Program-made: the position numbers and the translations under genes
In this document: positions 16,645-24,864 of the stretch, piece after piece
Layout of the letters: every line of letters begins with the position of its first letter
How positions within the stretch are numbered: position 1 is the stretch's first letter
NCBI GenBank assembly: GCA_964617665.1
Contig: CAZUAH010000047.1
Coordinates: forward strand, 1-43,798
Source: JADHUC01 sp964617665
GTDB lineage: Bacteria > Planctomycetota > Planctomycetia > Pirellulales > Pirellulaceae
Direction: 5' to 3'
Length of the DNA: 43,798 nucleotides
The notes under the pieces: model-generated
Told to the model about the DNA's origin: nothing
Seen by the model: only the letters and a program-made list of their open reading frames with translations
The model's database searches: none

Positions 16645-19600
16645 CTATCTTTCCGGATTAGATCCCATACAAATAACGTCGCCCTGTTCGGTGCAGAGGT
16701 AAAGCTGGTCGTCGGCGACGATCATGCCGTCGAAAATGGGTGACTCGTTCAGTTTCTGCTTGGCGATGGTCTTGCCGTCTGGGGCGGAGATGGTCCATAG
16801 CTCGGTGCCCATGCGGCCCTCGAAGGCGGCCATCGGGTCTCCGTCTTTTACCGCATCCGGCGGCCCGCAAACTACGAGCGTCTCTCCGGCCAGCACCATC
16901 GCATTCACACGGACGGGCAGCCACTGGTGCCACAGAGGCGGAGCGCCTCGTGAAAAGCCCATGCCTTTGTCCTTGCCCCAGGCGCGCGGATCGAGGGTTG
17001 GTTCGTTTTCGTTGTTGTCGGCGATCAGCAGATAGCCTTTTGTTTGTGGGTCCAGTTTCGGGCTCAACGTATACCGTGACGTGTATGCCTTCAAGGCATA
17101 GGTGTTCTTCGGGCCGATGACCAATATCTGCCCGCTTTTTGGTGCCAGGTTCACGTGGTTGAATCCCGTCCACGTCTTGGAGTACATCCAATAACTACGG
17201 TTGAAGAACGAGGTATCCAGGAAACCACTGGTGGTGAACAGGTGCAGGCCTAGATCGCGTTCGCCAGTGTTTTGATTCTCGTCGACCAGAATGGCGGCCA
17301 ACTTGTCGTAGGTGCTGCACTTCTCGCCACGCCAATTGACGTTGAAGATGTCTTCGTTCACGTATTCTTTGTTGTCCAGATTCATCGAGGGCCGGTAGGT
17401 GATCTCGTCCTTGGCTAGGTATTTTGCGGGTTGAAGCTTCAGGGCGGGAGAGAACTTGAACTGATTGAGATACACGAATCCGCCTTCGGCCACCAGCACG
17501 TCCGAGTGGGCTCCTTCGATGTGATACGACGCGACGAACTCCTCGCCGGCGTTTTCCTCGCGCGTATCGGCGGTCGTATTCAACTGCGCACGATGCTTGA
17601 CCGCGCCGGTCTTGATGTCTACTGCGTACAGAAACAGACCGCTATCCAAGTAGCTGGATCGGCCGGCACTGCAGTAGGCCAAGTCTTCTTCGATCGTGAC
17701 GCTGCCGTGCAGACGCCACACCGATTCGAGCTGGCCATCGACCGCCATCCAACGCTGCGCCGGTGCCAGTCGTCTGCGCCACACCAACTGCCCATCGTCT
17801 GCACGGACACAATAGAGGAATCCGTCCGCGCCGCCGAATACGAGCACATCACGATAGATCGAGGGTGGTGAATCAATTCGGGCGTCGGCGGCGAATGTCC
17901 ACAGTTGTTTGCCGTCTGACGCATCCAACGCGTGAATGGTGTGCTCGTTCTTGGCAGCCACAAAGACCCGACCGTCCGCGGCAACTGGCGGCGTCAGCTT
18001 TGCATCGAGGCTGATTTTCCAGTTTCGCTTCAACGAACCAGAGATCTGGTTCGCCGAGGCGCCTGTGCGCTGAGCATCATGACGATAACTGGGCCAGCTT
18101 TTTGGATTTTCGATTGCCGATTGTCGATTGTCGATTTGCCCGTACGCAGGCCCTTTTTCGAGCGGCCCGACCGCGAATTTCTGCGGTTGTCCGTCCGTGC
18201 ACTCGCCCGCAAAGGCATTCAGCCCTCGAAACATTGCGGCCGAGTAGCAGAAGCAGGAGTGGGGCGGTACGTACAAGAAACCGTTGGCCGGCATCACGCC
18301 GTACGTACAGGTGCCTCGTAGCCAATCCTGGTTCGTGTGGGCTTCTTCGCCAAGGCTTAGAAACTCCACACCGCGAAACTGCGTAATCAGATGATTCTCC
18401 GTCGCCTTGGCTCGATAGCACCGCAGGTGATGGCCCTGGCTCTGCACATTGCTGACGTCGACCTGCTTCGTTTGTTCGCCGTCATTGACGTCGTAACCAA
18501 CGATCGAACCATCCTGGCCGGAACACCAGATCGTTCCTCGTGCAAAGAACAAATCGTATTCCCGCATCGAGTTGCCTTTCGGGCCCGGCGCGCGCCATGC
18601 GACTTCGCCATCAGCAAGCGACAGGGCAACGATCTCTTTGCGCGACGAGAGTACGGCCTTTCCGTCCGCCAACACCAGCATCTTGCCGCCGCCTCGCCCG
18701 GTTGGTGGCTTGTCGGCGAACTCCCAGCGAACGCTGCCGTCGTCCCGGTTCCGGCAAACGACGCTCTGCCGGTTGTGGTACACGACTTCGTTGAGGCCGA
18801 CTGAAAGAGTCTGCGCCAAGAGTCTCTTGCCTTCCTCTTGCCAAAGCACCTTCTCGCTCGGAATATCGTAGCAGGTGATCTTGGCGACAAACCGGTTTCG
18901 TTCCAGTTGCAGTCCGCTGCTGACGAATGCCTGATCGCCCGCGACGAGGATCTCTTCGGCACCTTCGGTTTCGGGGATCTCGCCCAGAGTCTTCCCAGTA
19001 GCGGCGTCCAGGATCTCCACGCCGCCACCGTACTCGAATGTGACATACAGCCTGTCCTTATCGGCCACGAGTCGTCTGGCCAAGTTTCCGCCAAACAATC
19101 GCAGCGCCCGGTTCTTCCACGCTTGGCTGCCCCAGGTCGTCAGCGGCCGCCGCCACAGTATCGCCCCATTGAATGCATCCCGTGCGATCAGAATCCACCG
19201 TTCGCCCAATCTCGCATCTTCCATGCCGGTCAAACCCTCGTCGAAGATGTAGAACATGCGGCCGCGTGCGGCTACTAACGCGATGAAGCTGTTGTTCATC
19301 TCATGACTTCTGCCCCACATCGGACCGGCCGACCACTGCAACCGCCGCGGCGGCCCCACTTTCGCATCATGCGAGACGGCGTTGCCCGTCGCATCGTGGA
19401 GAAAGTGAGTCCATTCGTCGATGTCCTTGGGCCAGGGCTTGCGGAAAGAGTCGCGAGTCGAGAGTTGGGAGTCGAGGGTGACGGCGACGCCTCCAGGCGC
19501 CAACACGCGCATGATCTCTTCATCCCGTATCCTGTATCCCGCATCTCGCATCACGACGAAGTTGACGAGATTATCCGCATACGGGAGTCTCTCGCCGTCG

Positions 19601-19905
19601 AATTGCCTCACCGACACCGTCCCGTAGCAGCCCTGCGATCGGATTCGTTTTCGGGCCATTGCCACTTTCTCTTGATCGGGATCCAACGCCTGAACGACGT
19701 ATCGACCGTTGCCAGACAGCTCCAGACATAGCTGACCATCGCCACAACCGAGTTGGACAACAATCCCCCCCTCGATGCCGCTTTCCCGCAGCAGCTTCTT
19801 GCCATCGAGCTGTTCTGCGGCCACGGGGTGAGAATTTATCGCGAGAGCAGTGAGTAATACTGCGCCCGTCGTTCCTGGGTGAATAAGATGTCTTCTCGTC
19901 ATCAT
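16645..19905 (-). CDS. Exported SAM-methyltransferase-like / PQQ-type beta-propeller fusion, paralog 2
   Basis: A 1086-residue protein from ATG 19903-19905, supported by AAGGAG 7 nt upstream; the longer frame adds a non-signal extension. Signal peptide about 1-30. The methyltransferase-like domain has V-V-Q-L-G-C-G-D-G-Q-L (glycines 53-57), the acidic residue of A-L-D-P-D-Q, and E-I-M-R-V-L-A-P-G-G. Two 7-nt repeat arrays lie within this domain (19521-19555 and 19448-19482). The propeller holds H-H-L-R-C-Y-R-A-K-A-T and C-T-Y-G-V-M-P-A-N-G with C-F-C-Y downstream, and the second half starts W-P-S-Y-R-H-D after a third repeat-encoded linker (18105-18139). It is divergent from paralog 3 and closest to it in the first 150 residues. 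Export plus a methyltransferase fold is the oddity; function unknown. Confidence 0.85.
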   Translation of the reverse strand: MMTRRHLIHPGTTGAVLLTALAINSHPVAAEQLDGKKLLRESGIEGGIVVQLGCGDGQLCLELSGNGRYVVQALDPDQEKVAMARKRIRSQGCYGTVSVRQFDGERLPYADNLVNFVVMRDAGYRIRDEEIMRVLAPGGVAVTLDSQLSTRDSFRKPWPKDIDEWTHFLHDATGNAVSHDAKVGPPRRLQWSAGPMWGRSHEMNNSFIALVAARGRMFYIFDEGLTGMEDARLGERWILIARDAFNGAILWRRPLTTWGSQAWKNRALRLFGGNLARRLVADKDRLYVTFEYGGGVEILDAATGKTLGEIPETEGAEEILVAGDQAFVSSGLQLERNRFVAKITCYDIPSEKVLWQEEGKRLLAQTLSVGLNEVVYHNRQSVVCRNRDDGSVRWEFADKPPTGRGGGKMLVLADGKAVLSSRKEIVALSLADGEVAWRAPGPKGNSMREYDLFFARGTIWCSGQDGSIVGYDVNDGEQTKQVDVSNVQSQGHHLRCYRAKATENHLITQFRGVEFLSLGEEAHTNQDWLRGTCTYGVMPANGFLYVPPHSCFCYSAAMFRGLNAFAGECTDGQPQKFAVGPLEKGPAYGQIDNRQSAIENPKSWPSYRHDAQRTGASANQISGSLKRNWKISLDAKLTPPVAADGRVFVAAKNEHTIHALDASDGKQLWTFAADARIDSPPSIYRDVLVFGGADGFLYCVRADDGQLVWRRRLAPAQRWMAVDGQLESVWRLHGSVTIEEDLAYCSAGRSSYLDSGLFLYAVDIKTGAVKHRAQLNTTADTREENAGEEFVASYHIEGAHSDVLVAEGGFVYLNQFKFSPALKLQPAKYLAKDEITYRPSMNLDNKEYVNEDIFNVNWRGEKCSTYDKLAAILVDENQNTGERDLGLHLFTTSGFLDTSFFNRSYWMYSKTWTGFNHVNLAPKSGQILVIGPKNTYALKAYTSRYTLSPKLDPQTKGYLLIADNNENEPTLDPRAWGKDKGMGFSRGAPPLWHQWLPVRVNAMVLAGETLVVCGPPDAVKDGDPMAAFEGRMGTELWTISAPDGKTIAKQKLNESPIFDGMIVADDQLYLCTEQGDVICMGSNPER
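18105..18139. repeat. In-frame heptanucleotide array (GATTGTC unit on + strand)
   Basis: Five 7-nt units (GATTTTC, GATTGCC, GATTGTC twice, GATTTGC) encode on the minus strand the linker D-N-R-Q-S-A-I-E-N of paralog 2, at the position homologous to the array in paralog 1. Confidence 0.85.
19448..19482. repeat. In-frame heptanucleotide array (GAGTCGA unit on + strand)
   Basis: Units GAGTCGC, GAGTCGA, GAGTTGG, GAGTCGA and GGGTGAC lie within the methyltransferase-like domain of paralog 2 and encode the L-D-S-Q-L-S-T-R-D segment. Confidence 0.8.
19521..19555. repeat. In-frame heptanucleotide array (CATCCCG unit on + strand)
   Basis: Units CATCCCG, TATCCTG, TATCCCG, CATCTCG and CATCACG encode on the minus strand the R-D-A-G-Y-R-I-R-D segment of paralog 2. 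The array lies inside a 58-bp stretch identical to paralog 3. Confidence 0.85.
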
Positions 19906-20232
19906 GTGATTTCTCCTTCGCGAGTCGTGAGTACGGCCTTTGTTGGCGTGAGCATCCAGCTTTCGTCCCATTTTGGCCGGAGAATGACATTAGACGCAAG
20001 CGGCGAGTGGAAGACTGTACAACATCCCGCCCCGTTTGAGACCTCATTCGCTGCCGCCCTGAATTCGTTGGGCGAAGAAGGGCAATCCCAGCTAATTCGG
20101 GGCAGCAACGAATGACGGGTACCTGACTGACGAGCGCTCGGTTTGCGTAACGACCGATCGGCGACTATGATTCGCTCGTGAGAGGAAATGCGCACCAGAG
20201 TATCAATAAACCTGTACGGGAGCACGCATATT
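19906..20232. other. Divergent intergenic region between paralogs 2 and 3
   Basis: This 327-nt stretch holds no convincing gene. It must carry the promoters for both divergent paralogs. A promoter-like pair for the plus-strand gene is seen at 20143-20171. No clear symmetric operator is visible. Confidence 0.6.
20143..20171 (+). promoter_or_regulatory. Candidate sigma70-type promoter for paralog 3
   Basis: TTGCGT (20143-20148), a 17-nt spacer and TATGAT (20166-20171), with a good -10 and weak -35, about 60 nt before the chosen ATG at 20233. Pattern match only. Confidence 0.4.
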
Positions 20233-23200
20233 ATGAAACGGCTTACAGTTAAGTTGGCTGCCCTGGCACTAGCCATTGCACCTGGCCTGTATTTTGCACT
20301 TCATGCCCGCGCCGCGGAACAGGTAGTTCCGACGGCGGAAGACCGAGCCTGTCAAGTCTTGGAGGCCGCTGGAATCAGAGGCGGTTTGATCGTCCATGTA
20401 GGCTGCGGCGATGGCAAGCTGACGGCGGCGCTTCGAGCGGGCGACCAGTATCTTGTGCATGGCCTCGATTGCGATGAAGCGAATGTACGGGCCGCACGCG
20501 AACACATTCGATCTCTTGGCCTATACGGCAATGTATCCATCGAACAGTTCGACGGCAAACAATTGCCGCACACCGATAACTTGGTCAATCTCGTCGTGAT
20601 GCGAGATGCGGGATACAGGATACGGGATGAAGAGATCATGCGCGTGTTAGCGCCAGGAGGCGCCGTCGTCACCCTCGACTCTCAACTCTCGACTCCAGAC
20701 GCTGTTCGCAAGCCTTGGCCTGCCGAGATCGACGAGTGGACGCATTATCTGTACGACGCAACTAACAACGCGGTGTCGAAAGATACGATCTCTGGCCCGC
20801 CGCATCACGTTCAATGGATCGGGGGACCCAAGTGGGCTCGCGGGCACGAGCAACTAGCCAGCGTCAGTGCGGTTGTCTCGTCGGGAGGACGCGTGTTCTA
20901 CATCGTGGATGAAGCTTCGCCTGCGTCCGTAACGCTTCCCTCGAACTGGACTCTCATGGCCCGCGACGCGTTCAACGGCGTGCTTCTGTGGAAGCGGTCT
21001 CTTGGTGACTGGGAGTACCGATTGCGGCCGTTCCGATCGGGCCCGCCGGAACTTTCGCGAAGACTGGTTTCCATCGAGGACCGAGTATATGTGACGCTGG
21101 GCTACGGTGCACCGCTGACGGCGCTTGATGCGGCGACTGGCAAGGTCGCAAAAAGATACGCAGGAACGGAAGGTACCGAAGAAATCGTGTATCACGAGGG
21201 CACACTCTATCTGGTTGTCGGCGACATTGCCGAACAGCGTGCTATGGACGAAGCGGTGCGACGCGGCCAACCGCTGCCGCCTGTCACGCGGCGCATCACG
21301 GCGATCAATGCGGATACCGGGAAATCCCTGTGGACCAAGACAGACGTGGACGCCGCCGAGGTGTTCGCCCTTTCGTTGGTGATCAGCCAGGGACGTGCGT
21401 TCTTCCAAACCAAGGGCGAGGTCATCTGTCTGAGTGCCGACTCCGGTGAAGAGATTTGGCGAGCCCCGCGGCCTGCCAGTCTGAAACGTCCGGCTTGGTC
21501 GGTGCCTACGCTGGTTGTGCATGGCAACGTGTTGATATCGGCAGACCGCAAAGTACCCGACGAGCCCGAAGAGGGGCCCAGACCACGCAAGGTGCAATGG
21601 GATTACAGTTTCGGCGGAGGCAATGCACCGCCGGGTGACATGATCGCCTTTTCCGCCGAGACGGGCGAGCGGTTGTGGACTGTTCCGTGTCGCGAGGGCT
21701 ACAACGCCCCGGTGGATGTCCTGGTAGCTGATGGCCTGCTGTGGTCTGGCAATCTGGTCGGGGCACGGGATCCAGGCATCACGGTCGCGCGCGATCCGGC
21801 CACGGGCGAGGTAAAACGCGAGCGACCGGACGACCACGAGTTCTTCACGCCCGGCATGAGCCACCACCGCTGCTATCGAAACAAGGCAACCGAACGTTTC
21901 ATTATGCTCGGCCGCTCCGGCGTCGAATTCGTCGACGTTCAAACCGGCAAGGCATGCGCCAATCATTGGATTCGCGGCACTTGCCAATACGGCGTGATGC
22001 CGGCCAACGGGCTGCTGTACGTGCCGCAGCATACTTGCGCGTGTTATATCAAGACGAAACTGAACAGCTTCAATGTGCTGGCGCCGAAGCGACAGTCGAA
22101 AGGTCAAAGAGTCGAAGAGGCGAAAGGTGATCGTCTCCAACGCGGGCCAGCTTTCGCAGATGTCCAGCAACCCGGATCCAGCATCCCGGATCCCGACGCT
22201 TGGCCAACATTCCGCCACGACATCGCCCGAAGCGGTGCGACAGCCAGCGAGATTTCGGGGGACCTGGAAAGCGCCTGGCTGACCAAGGTGGGCGGCCGGC
22301 TTAGCAGCGTGGTGAGCGCCGATGGCCGAGTATTCGTTGCGGATATCGACGGTCATTCCGTACATGCCTTGAGTTTGGATGACGGCCAGCCGATCTGGAG
22401 TTACACGACAGGTGGTCGAGTAGACAGCCCTCCGACGGTTTACCAGGGCTTGGTCTTGTTCGGAAGTGCCGACGGTTGGGTGTATTGTGTGCGAGCGTCA
22501 GACGGGGCGCTCGCTTGGCGTTTCCGAGCGGCTCTGGAAGAACGTCGTGTCGTGATCTACGACGGACTGGAATCGGCCTGGCCGGTTAGCGGCAGCGTGT
22601 TGGTTCAGGAGGGTGTCGCGTACTTTGCAGCCGGCCGATCCAGCTTCCTTGACGGCGGCATCTATCTGTACGGCGTGGACGCCACCACCGGCCAGCAGCA
22701 GTACGAATTCTGCGTTTCCGGCCGAGATCCGGAAACCGGTGAACAGCCGAAGTCAGCGGTTAAAGGATTCGATATGCCCGGCGGACTGCCAGATGTGCTG
22801 TCGGGCGACGGTACGTTCCTCTATATGCGTGACTTGAAATTCGACCGCCAGTGCGTCCAGCAAGCCGAAGGCGGCTTGCATCTGTTCAGCCCGACCGGAT
22901 ATCTGGACGACAGTTGGTGGCACCGATCCTACTGGATCTACGGCTCACGATTCGTCGCTGGCTGGGGCGGCTGGTGGCAAGTGGGCAATCAAGTGCCCGC
23001 CGGGCGGCTTTTGTGCTTCGACGATTCCACCATCTACGGATTCGGTCGCAGTTTCTATCCAGGCGGCAACGCGGGCCAATGGAACAAGGGCGAATATTAT
23101 CACGTGTTTGCCACCTCGAAAGATCAATCGACCGTGCAACGCCCATCGCCCAAAAAGGGACGCGGCCGGCCACCCGGCGACCGAACATTGGTCGAATTCC

Positions 23201-23475
23201 TATGGTCGAAGCGAGCGGACGTCAAAGCCCGTGCGTTAGTGCTGGCAGGCAAGACGCTATTCATGGCCGGACCGATCGGCGAGACTCACCTTTCCACGGA
23301 CGCCTTCGAAGGACGCAAGGGAATCCGCCTGCAAGCCATCTCGACCGAAGACGGTAGCAAGCTGGCCGAATACGAACTCGACAGCCTGCCCGTATTCGAC
23401 GGAATGGCAGTAGCCGGTGGGCGACTGTTGTTAGTCACCAAAGACGGCAATGCGCGTTGCTTTGGTGGCAAGTAG
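20233..23475 (+). CDS. Exported SAM-methyltransferase-like / PQQ-type beta-propeller fusion, paralog 3
   Basis: A 1080-residue protein. ATG 20233 is chosen (GGGAG at 20218-20222, followed by a clear signal peptide ending A-R-A); ATG 20188 would add 15 residues. The methyltransferase-like domain carries V-H-V-G-C-G-D-G-K-L (glycines 57-61), the acidic residue of G-L-D-C-D-E, and E-I-M-R-V-L-A-P-G-G. The propeller carries H-H-R-C-Y-R-N-K-A-T and C-Q-Y-G-V-M-P-A-N-G with C-A-C-Y downstream. The second half starts W-P-T-F-R-H-D after a linker built from two repeat arrays (22095-22126 and 22164-22198). Two further arrays (20596-20630, 20674-20701) match those of paralog 2. The PQQ-type repeats (for example G-E-x-I-W, G-x-x-V-W) predict a propeller, but cofactor binding cannot be judged. 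Function unknown. Confidence 0.85.
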   Translation: MKRLTVKLAALALAIAPGLYFALHARAAEQVVPTAEDRACQVLEAAGIRGGLIVHVGCGDGKLTAALRAGDQYLVHGLDCDEANVRAAREHIRSLGLYGNVSIEQFDGKQLPHTDNLVNLVVMRDAGYRIRDEEIMRVLAPGGAVVTLDSQLSTPDAVRKPWPAEIDEWTHYLYDATNNAVSKDTISGPPHHVQWIGGPKWARGHEQLASVSAVVSSGGRVFYIVDEASPASVTLPSNWTLMARDAFNGVLLWKRSLGDWEYRLRPFRSGPPELSRRLVSIEDRVYVTLGYGAPLTALDAATGKVAKRYAGTEGTEEIVYHEGTLYLVVGDIAEQRAMDEAVRRGQPLPPVTRRITAINADTGKSLWTKTDVDAAEVFALSLVISQGRAFFQTKGEVICLSADSGEEIWRAPRPASLKRPAWSVPTLVVHGNVLISADRKVPDEPEEGPRPRKVQWDYSFGGGNAPPGDMIAFSAETGERLWTVPCREGYNAPVDVLVADGLLWSGNLVGARDPGITVARDPATGEVKRERPDDHEFFTPGMSHHRCYRNKATERFIMLGRSGVEFVDVQTGKACANHWIRGTCQYGVMPANGLLYVPQHTCACYIKTKLNSFNVLAPKRQSKGQRVEEAKGDRLQRGPAFADVQQPGSSIPDPDAWPTFRHDIARSGATASEISGDLESAWLTKVGGRLSSVVSADGRVFVADIDGHSVHALSLDDGQPIWSYTTGGRVDSPPTVYQGLVLFGSADGWVYCVRASDGALAWRFRAALEERRVVIYDGLESAWPVSGSVLVQEGVAYFAAGRSSFLDGGIYLYGVDATTGQQQYEFCVSGRDPETGEQPKSAVKGFDMPGGLPDVLSGDGTFLYMRDLKFDRQCVQQAEGGLHLFSPTGYLDDSWWHRSYWIYGSRFVAGWGGWWQVGNQVPAGRLLCFDDSTIYGFGRSFYPGGNAGQWNKGEYYHVFATSKDQSTVQRPSPKKGRGRPPGDRTLVEFLWSKRADVKARALVLAGKTLFMAGPIGETHLSTDAFEGRKGIRLQAISTEDGSKLAEYELDSLPVFDGMAVAGGRLLLVTKDGNARCFGGK
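20596..20630. repeat. In-frame heptanucleotide array (GGGATAC-like unit)
   Basis: Units GTGATGC, GAGATGC, GGGATAC, AGGATAC and GGGATGA encode R-D-A-G-Y-R-I-R-D in paralog 3. It corresponds to 19521-19555 of paralog 2. Confidence 0.85.
20674..20701. repeat. In-frame heptanucleotide array (CTCGACT unit)
   Basis: Units CTCGACT, CTCAACT, CTCGACT and CCAGACG lie in the methyltransferase-like domain of paralog 3. It corresponds to 19448-19482 of paralog 2. Confidence 0.8.
22095..22126. repeat. In-frame octanucleotide array (GTCGAAAG-like unit)
   Basis: Units GTCGAAAG, GTCAAAGA, GTCGAAGA and GGCGAAAG, of 8 nt rather than 7, encode a Gln/Lys/Glu-rich hydrophilic stretch ahead of the second propeller half in paralog 3. 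Confidence 0.7.
22164..22198. repeat. In-frame heptanucleotide array (CCCGGAT unit)
   Basis: Units CCAGCAA, CCCGGAT, CCAGCAT, CCCGGAT and CCCGACG encode the linker Q-Q-P-G-S-S-I-P-D-P-D in paralog 3, homologous in position to the AAATCCG and GATTGTC arrays of paralogs 1 and 2. Confidence 0.85.
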
Positions 23476-23840
23476 TCTAGACATCGCCTCCACGATGATG
23501 CTGATGGCGGTGAGGGCGGTCGTTTCAGGCGGGTACACGCATACATCGTGTTGACGGGCTACGCTCTTGATCAGCGTGACATTGCCAGGCGCACGGGATG
23601 GCGCGAAATCCACTCGAACACTACCATCGTGTTCGAGAGTCGAGTATACCGAGACTCATTGACACGCGGTCGTCTGGAATGAGAATAAGATGGGTGTAGC
23701 CACCCTACAGCCGATGAGCGCAGTTCGCTCGTCACATGCAGGGGCGGCGAGCTAGGCTGGTCAGCCGCGAGTTACGATACGTTCGGTCGCGTCCTTTTTG
23801 AAACGACTAAGATAATCGAATCAGGGTTTGGGTCTCGTTC
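23476..23840. other. Intergenic region with several short hairpins
   Basis: No plus-strand gene is convincing. CTCGAACAC (23613-23621) and GTGTTCGAG (23629-23637) form a perfect 9-bp stem. Further small hairpins sit at about 23695-23765 (TGTAG/CTACA, GAGCG/CGCTC, GGCTG/CAGCC). These may contribute to ending transcription of paralog 3. A minus-strand frame (23431 to about 23655) has moderately coding-like codon use but no recognisable product and is not called. Confidence 0.5.
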
Positions 23841-24275
23841 ATGAGTGATATTGAGAAACCTCGCTGTCCCCACTGTCAGTCCGAAAAGACGAAACGATTG
23901 TTCACCGGTATCCCCGGGTGCTTCGGTTGTGCTCCCGCATTTCTTGGGACGCTGTTTTTTGTGTCCGGTTTGATCACTTTCGCAATTGGAATGGGCGACA
24001 GCAGTTCCACCGCTGGTGGCGGTCCGCCTGATGGGCTATTGAAAGCCATCGCCGGCCTAGCAGTCGCGGCGTTGGCCGTCGTTGGGCTAATTAGCAGGAG
24101 TCATAAGTGCATCACGTGCCACCGGCGTTTCAACTGGCCGCCGCTGTCGGAGAAGAAATTGAAACTGAAATGCCCAGAATGCGGTTCTCCATTGAAGGGC
24201 GCGACAGCCGATATGATTGGCGACGTGGGTGTTTGCCCGAAGTGCAAACACGAATTCACTATTGGCGATCCGTAG
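23841..24275 (+). CDS. Zinc-ribbon membrane protein, unknown function
   Basis: A 144-residue protein from ATG 23841; the ribosome site is weak. The N-terminus has C-P-H-C (9-12) and a second Cys pair C-F-G-C, followed by two hydrophobic segments (about 32-52 and 65-85) separated by a Ser/Gly-rich loop. The C-terminal half has C-I-T-C-H, C-P-E-C-G and C-P-K-C, giving more zinc-knuckle pairs. It resembles the many planctomycete proteins that combine zinc ribbons with one or two membrane helices; none has a defined activity that I can assign. It is followed by a small unrelated gene with a 169-nt gap. Confidence 0.7.
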   Translation: MSDIEKPRCPHCQSEKTKRLFTGIPGCFGCAPAFLGTLFFVSGLITFAIGMGDSSSTAGGGPPDGLLKAIAGLAVAALAVVGLISRSHKCITCHRRFNWPPLSEKKLKLKCPECGSPLKGATADMIGDVGVCPKCKHEFTIGDP

Positions 24276-24444
24276 AAGGGGCGGTCTCACGCAGTATTGA
24301 CAGCGTGGCAAGGCAATGGAAGGACAGCCAACTCGTCAGGTTAACCGCGATATTGTTCATTGGGCCATCGCTCGTGCCTGTGAGAGAATCGGCGGTAAGT
24401 GCTCACCCCCACCGATTCCAAGCGTTATCCACGGAGATGACTGA

Positions 24445-24795
24445 ATGCCTGCAATCGCACTCTTGAATGACGAAAAGGAACTGCTTGGGTTCATGCTCGT
24501 TGCCGGTGAGGCGGATTTCACTGCTGATACGGAGTACGACTGCGTTCTCACTGGTGTCCCGAAGATAGCTGAATTGCTCGATACTCCTTTGTCTCGCGTC
24601 ATTCAGGATCACAAGAACGCGGAGTTTGTCCTTCACGTATCCGGAAGACCGCAGGTTTTCACCGTTAGCTTGCTTGATGGATGGTGCCTCTCCGTTTCAC
24701 TTGGGGATGAAGGTGCCGGAACCTGGTCGGCAGAACATGCCGACGGAACCAAATTGACGGGGCAATGTGTCCTGGCGAAGAAAGACGGTGGCTAA
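24445..24795 (+). CDS. Small hypothetical protein
   Basis: A 116-residue soluble protein from ATG 24445, with GGAG about 12 nt upstream. It has no signal peptide, membrane helix or cysteine motif. The composition (acidic, mixed alpha/beta) and codon use look genuine. I do not recognise the family. It ends 70 nt before a large palindromic element and is convergent with the PQQ gene at 25151. Confidence 0.5.
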   Translation: MPAIALLNDEKELLGFMLVAGEADFTADTEYDCVLTGVPKIAELLDTPLSRVIQDHKNAEFVLHVSGRPQVFTVSLLDGWCLSVSLGDEGAGTWSAEHADGTKLTGQCVLAKKDGG

Positions 24796-24864
24796 TTTGA
24801 CTTTGGCGTTCGCCGATTGGACGAAGGTCTGACGCAGCGTGGATTTGCGGTATGACTGTGTATT

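Noticed and set aside
20854..22365. 503-codon minus-strand frame opposite paralog 3
   Set aside because: It is a long shadow frame of a real gene with signal peptide and conserved motifs; its own translation is His/Arg-rich and unrecognisable.
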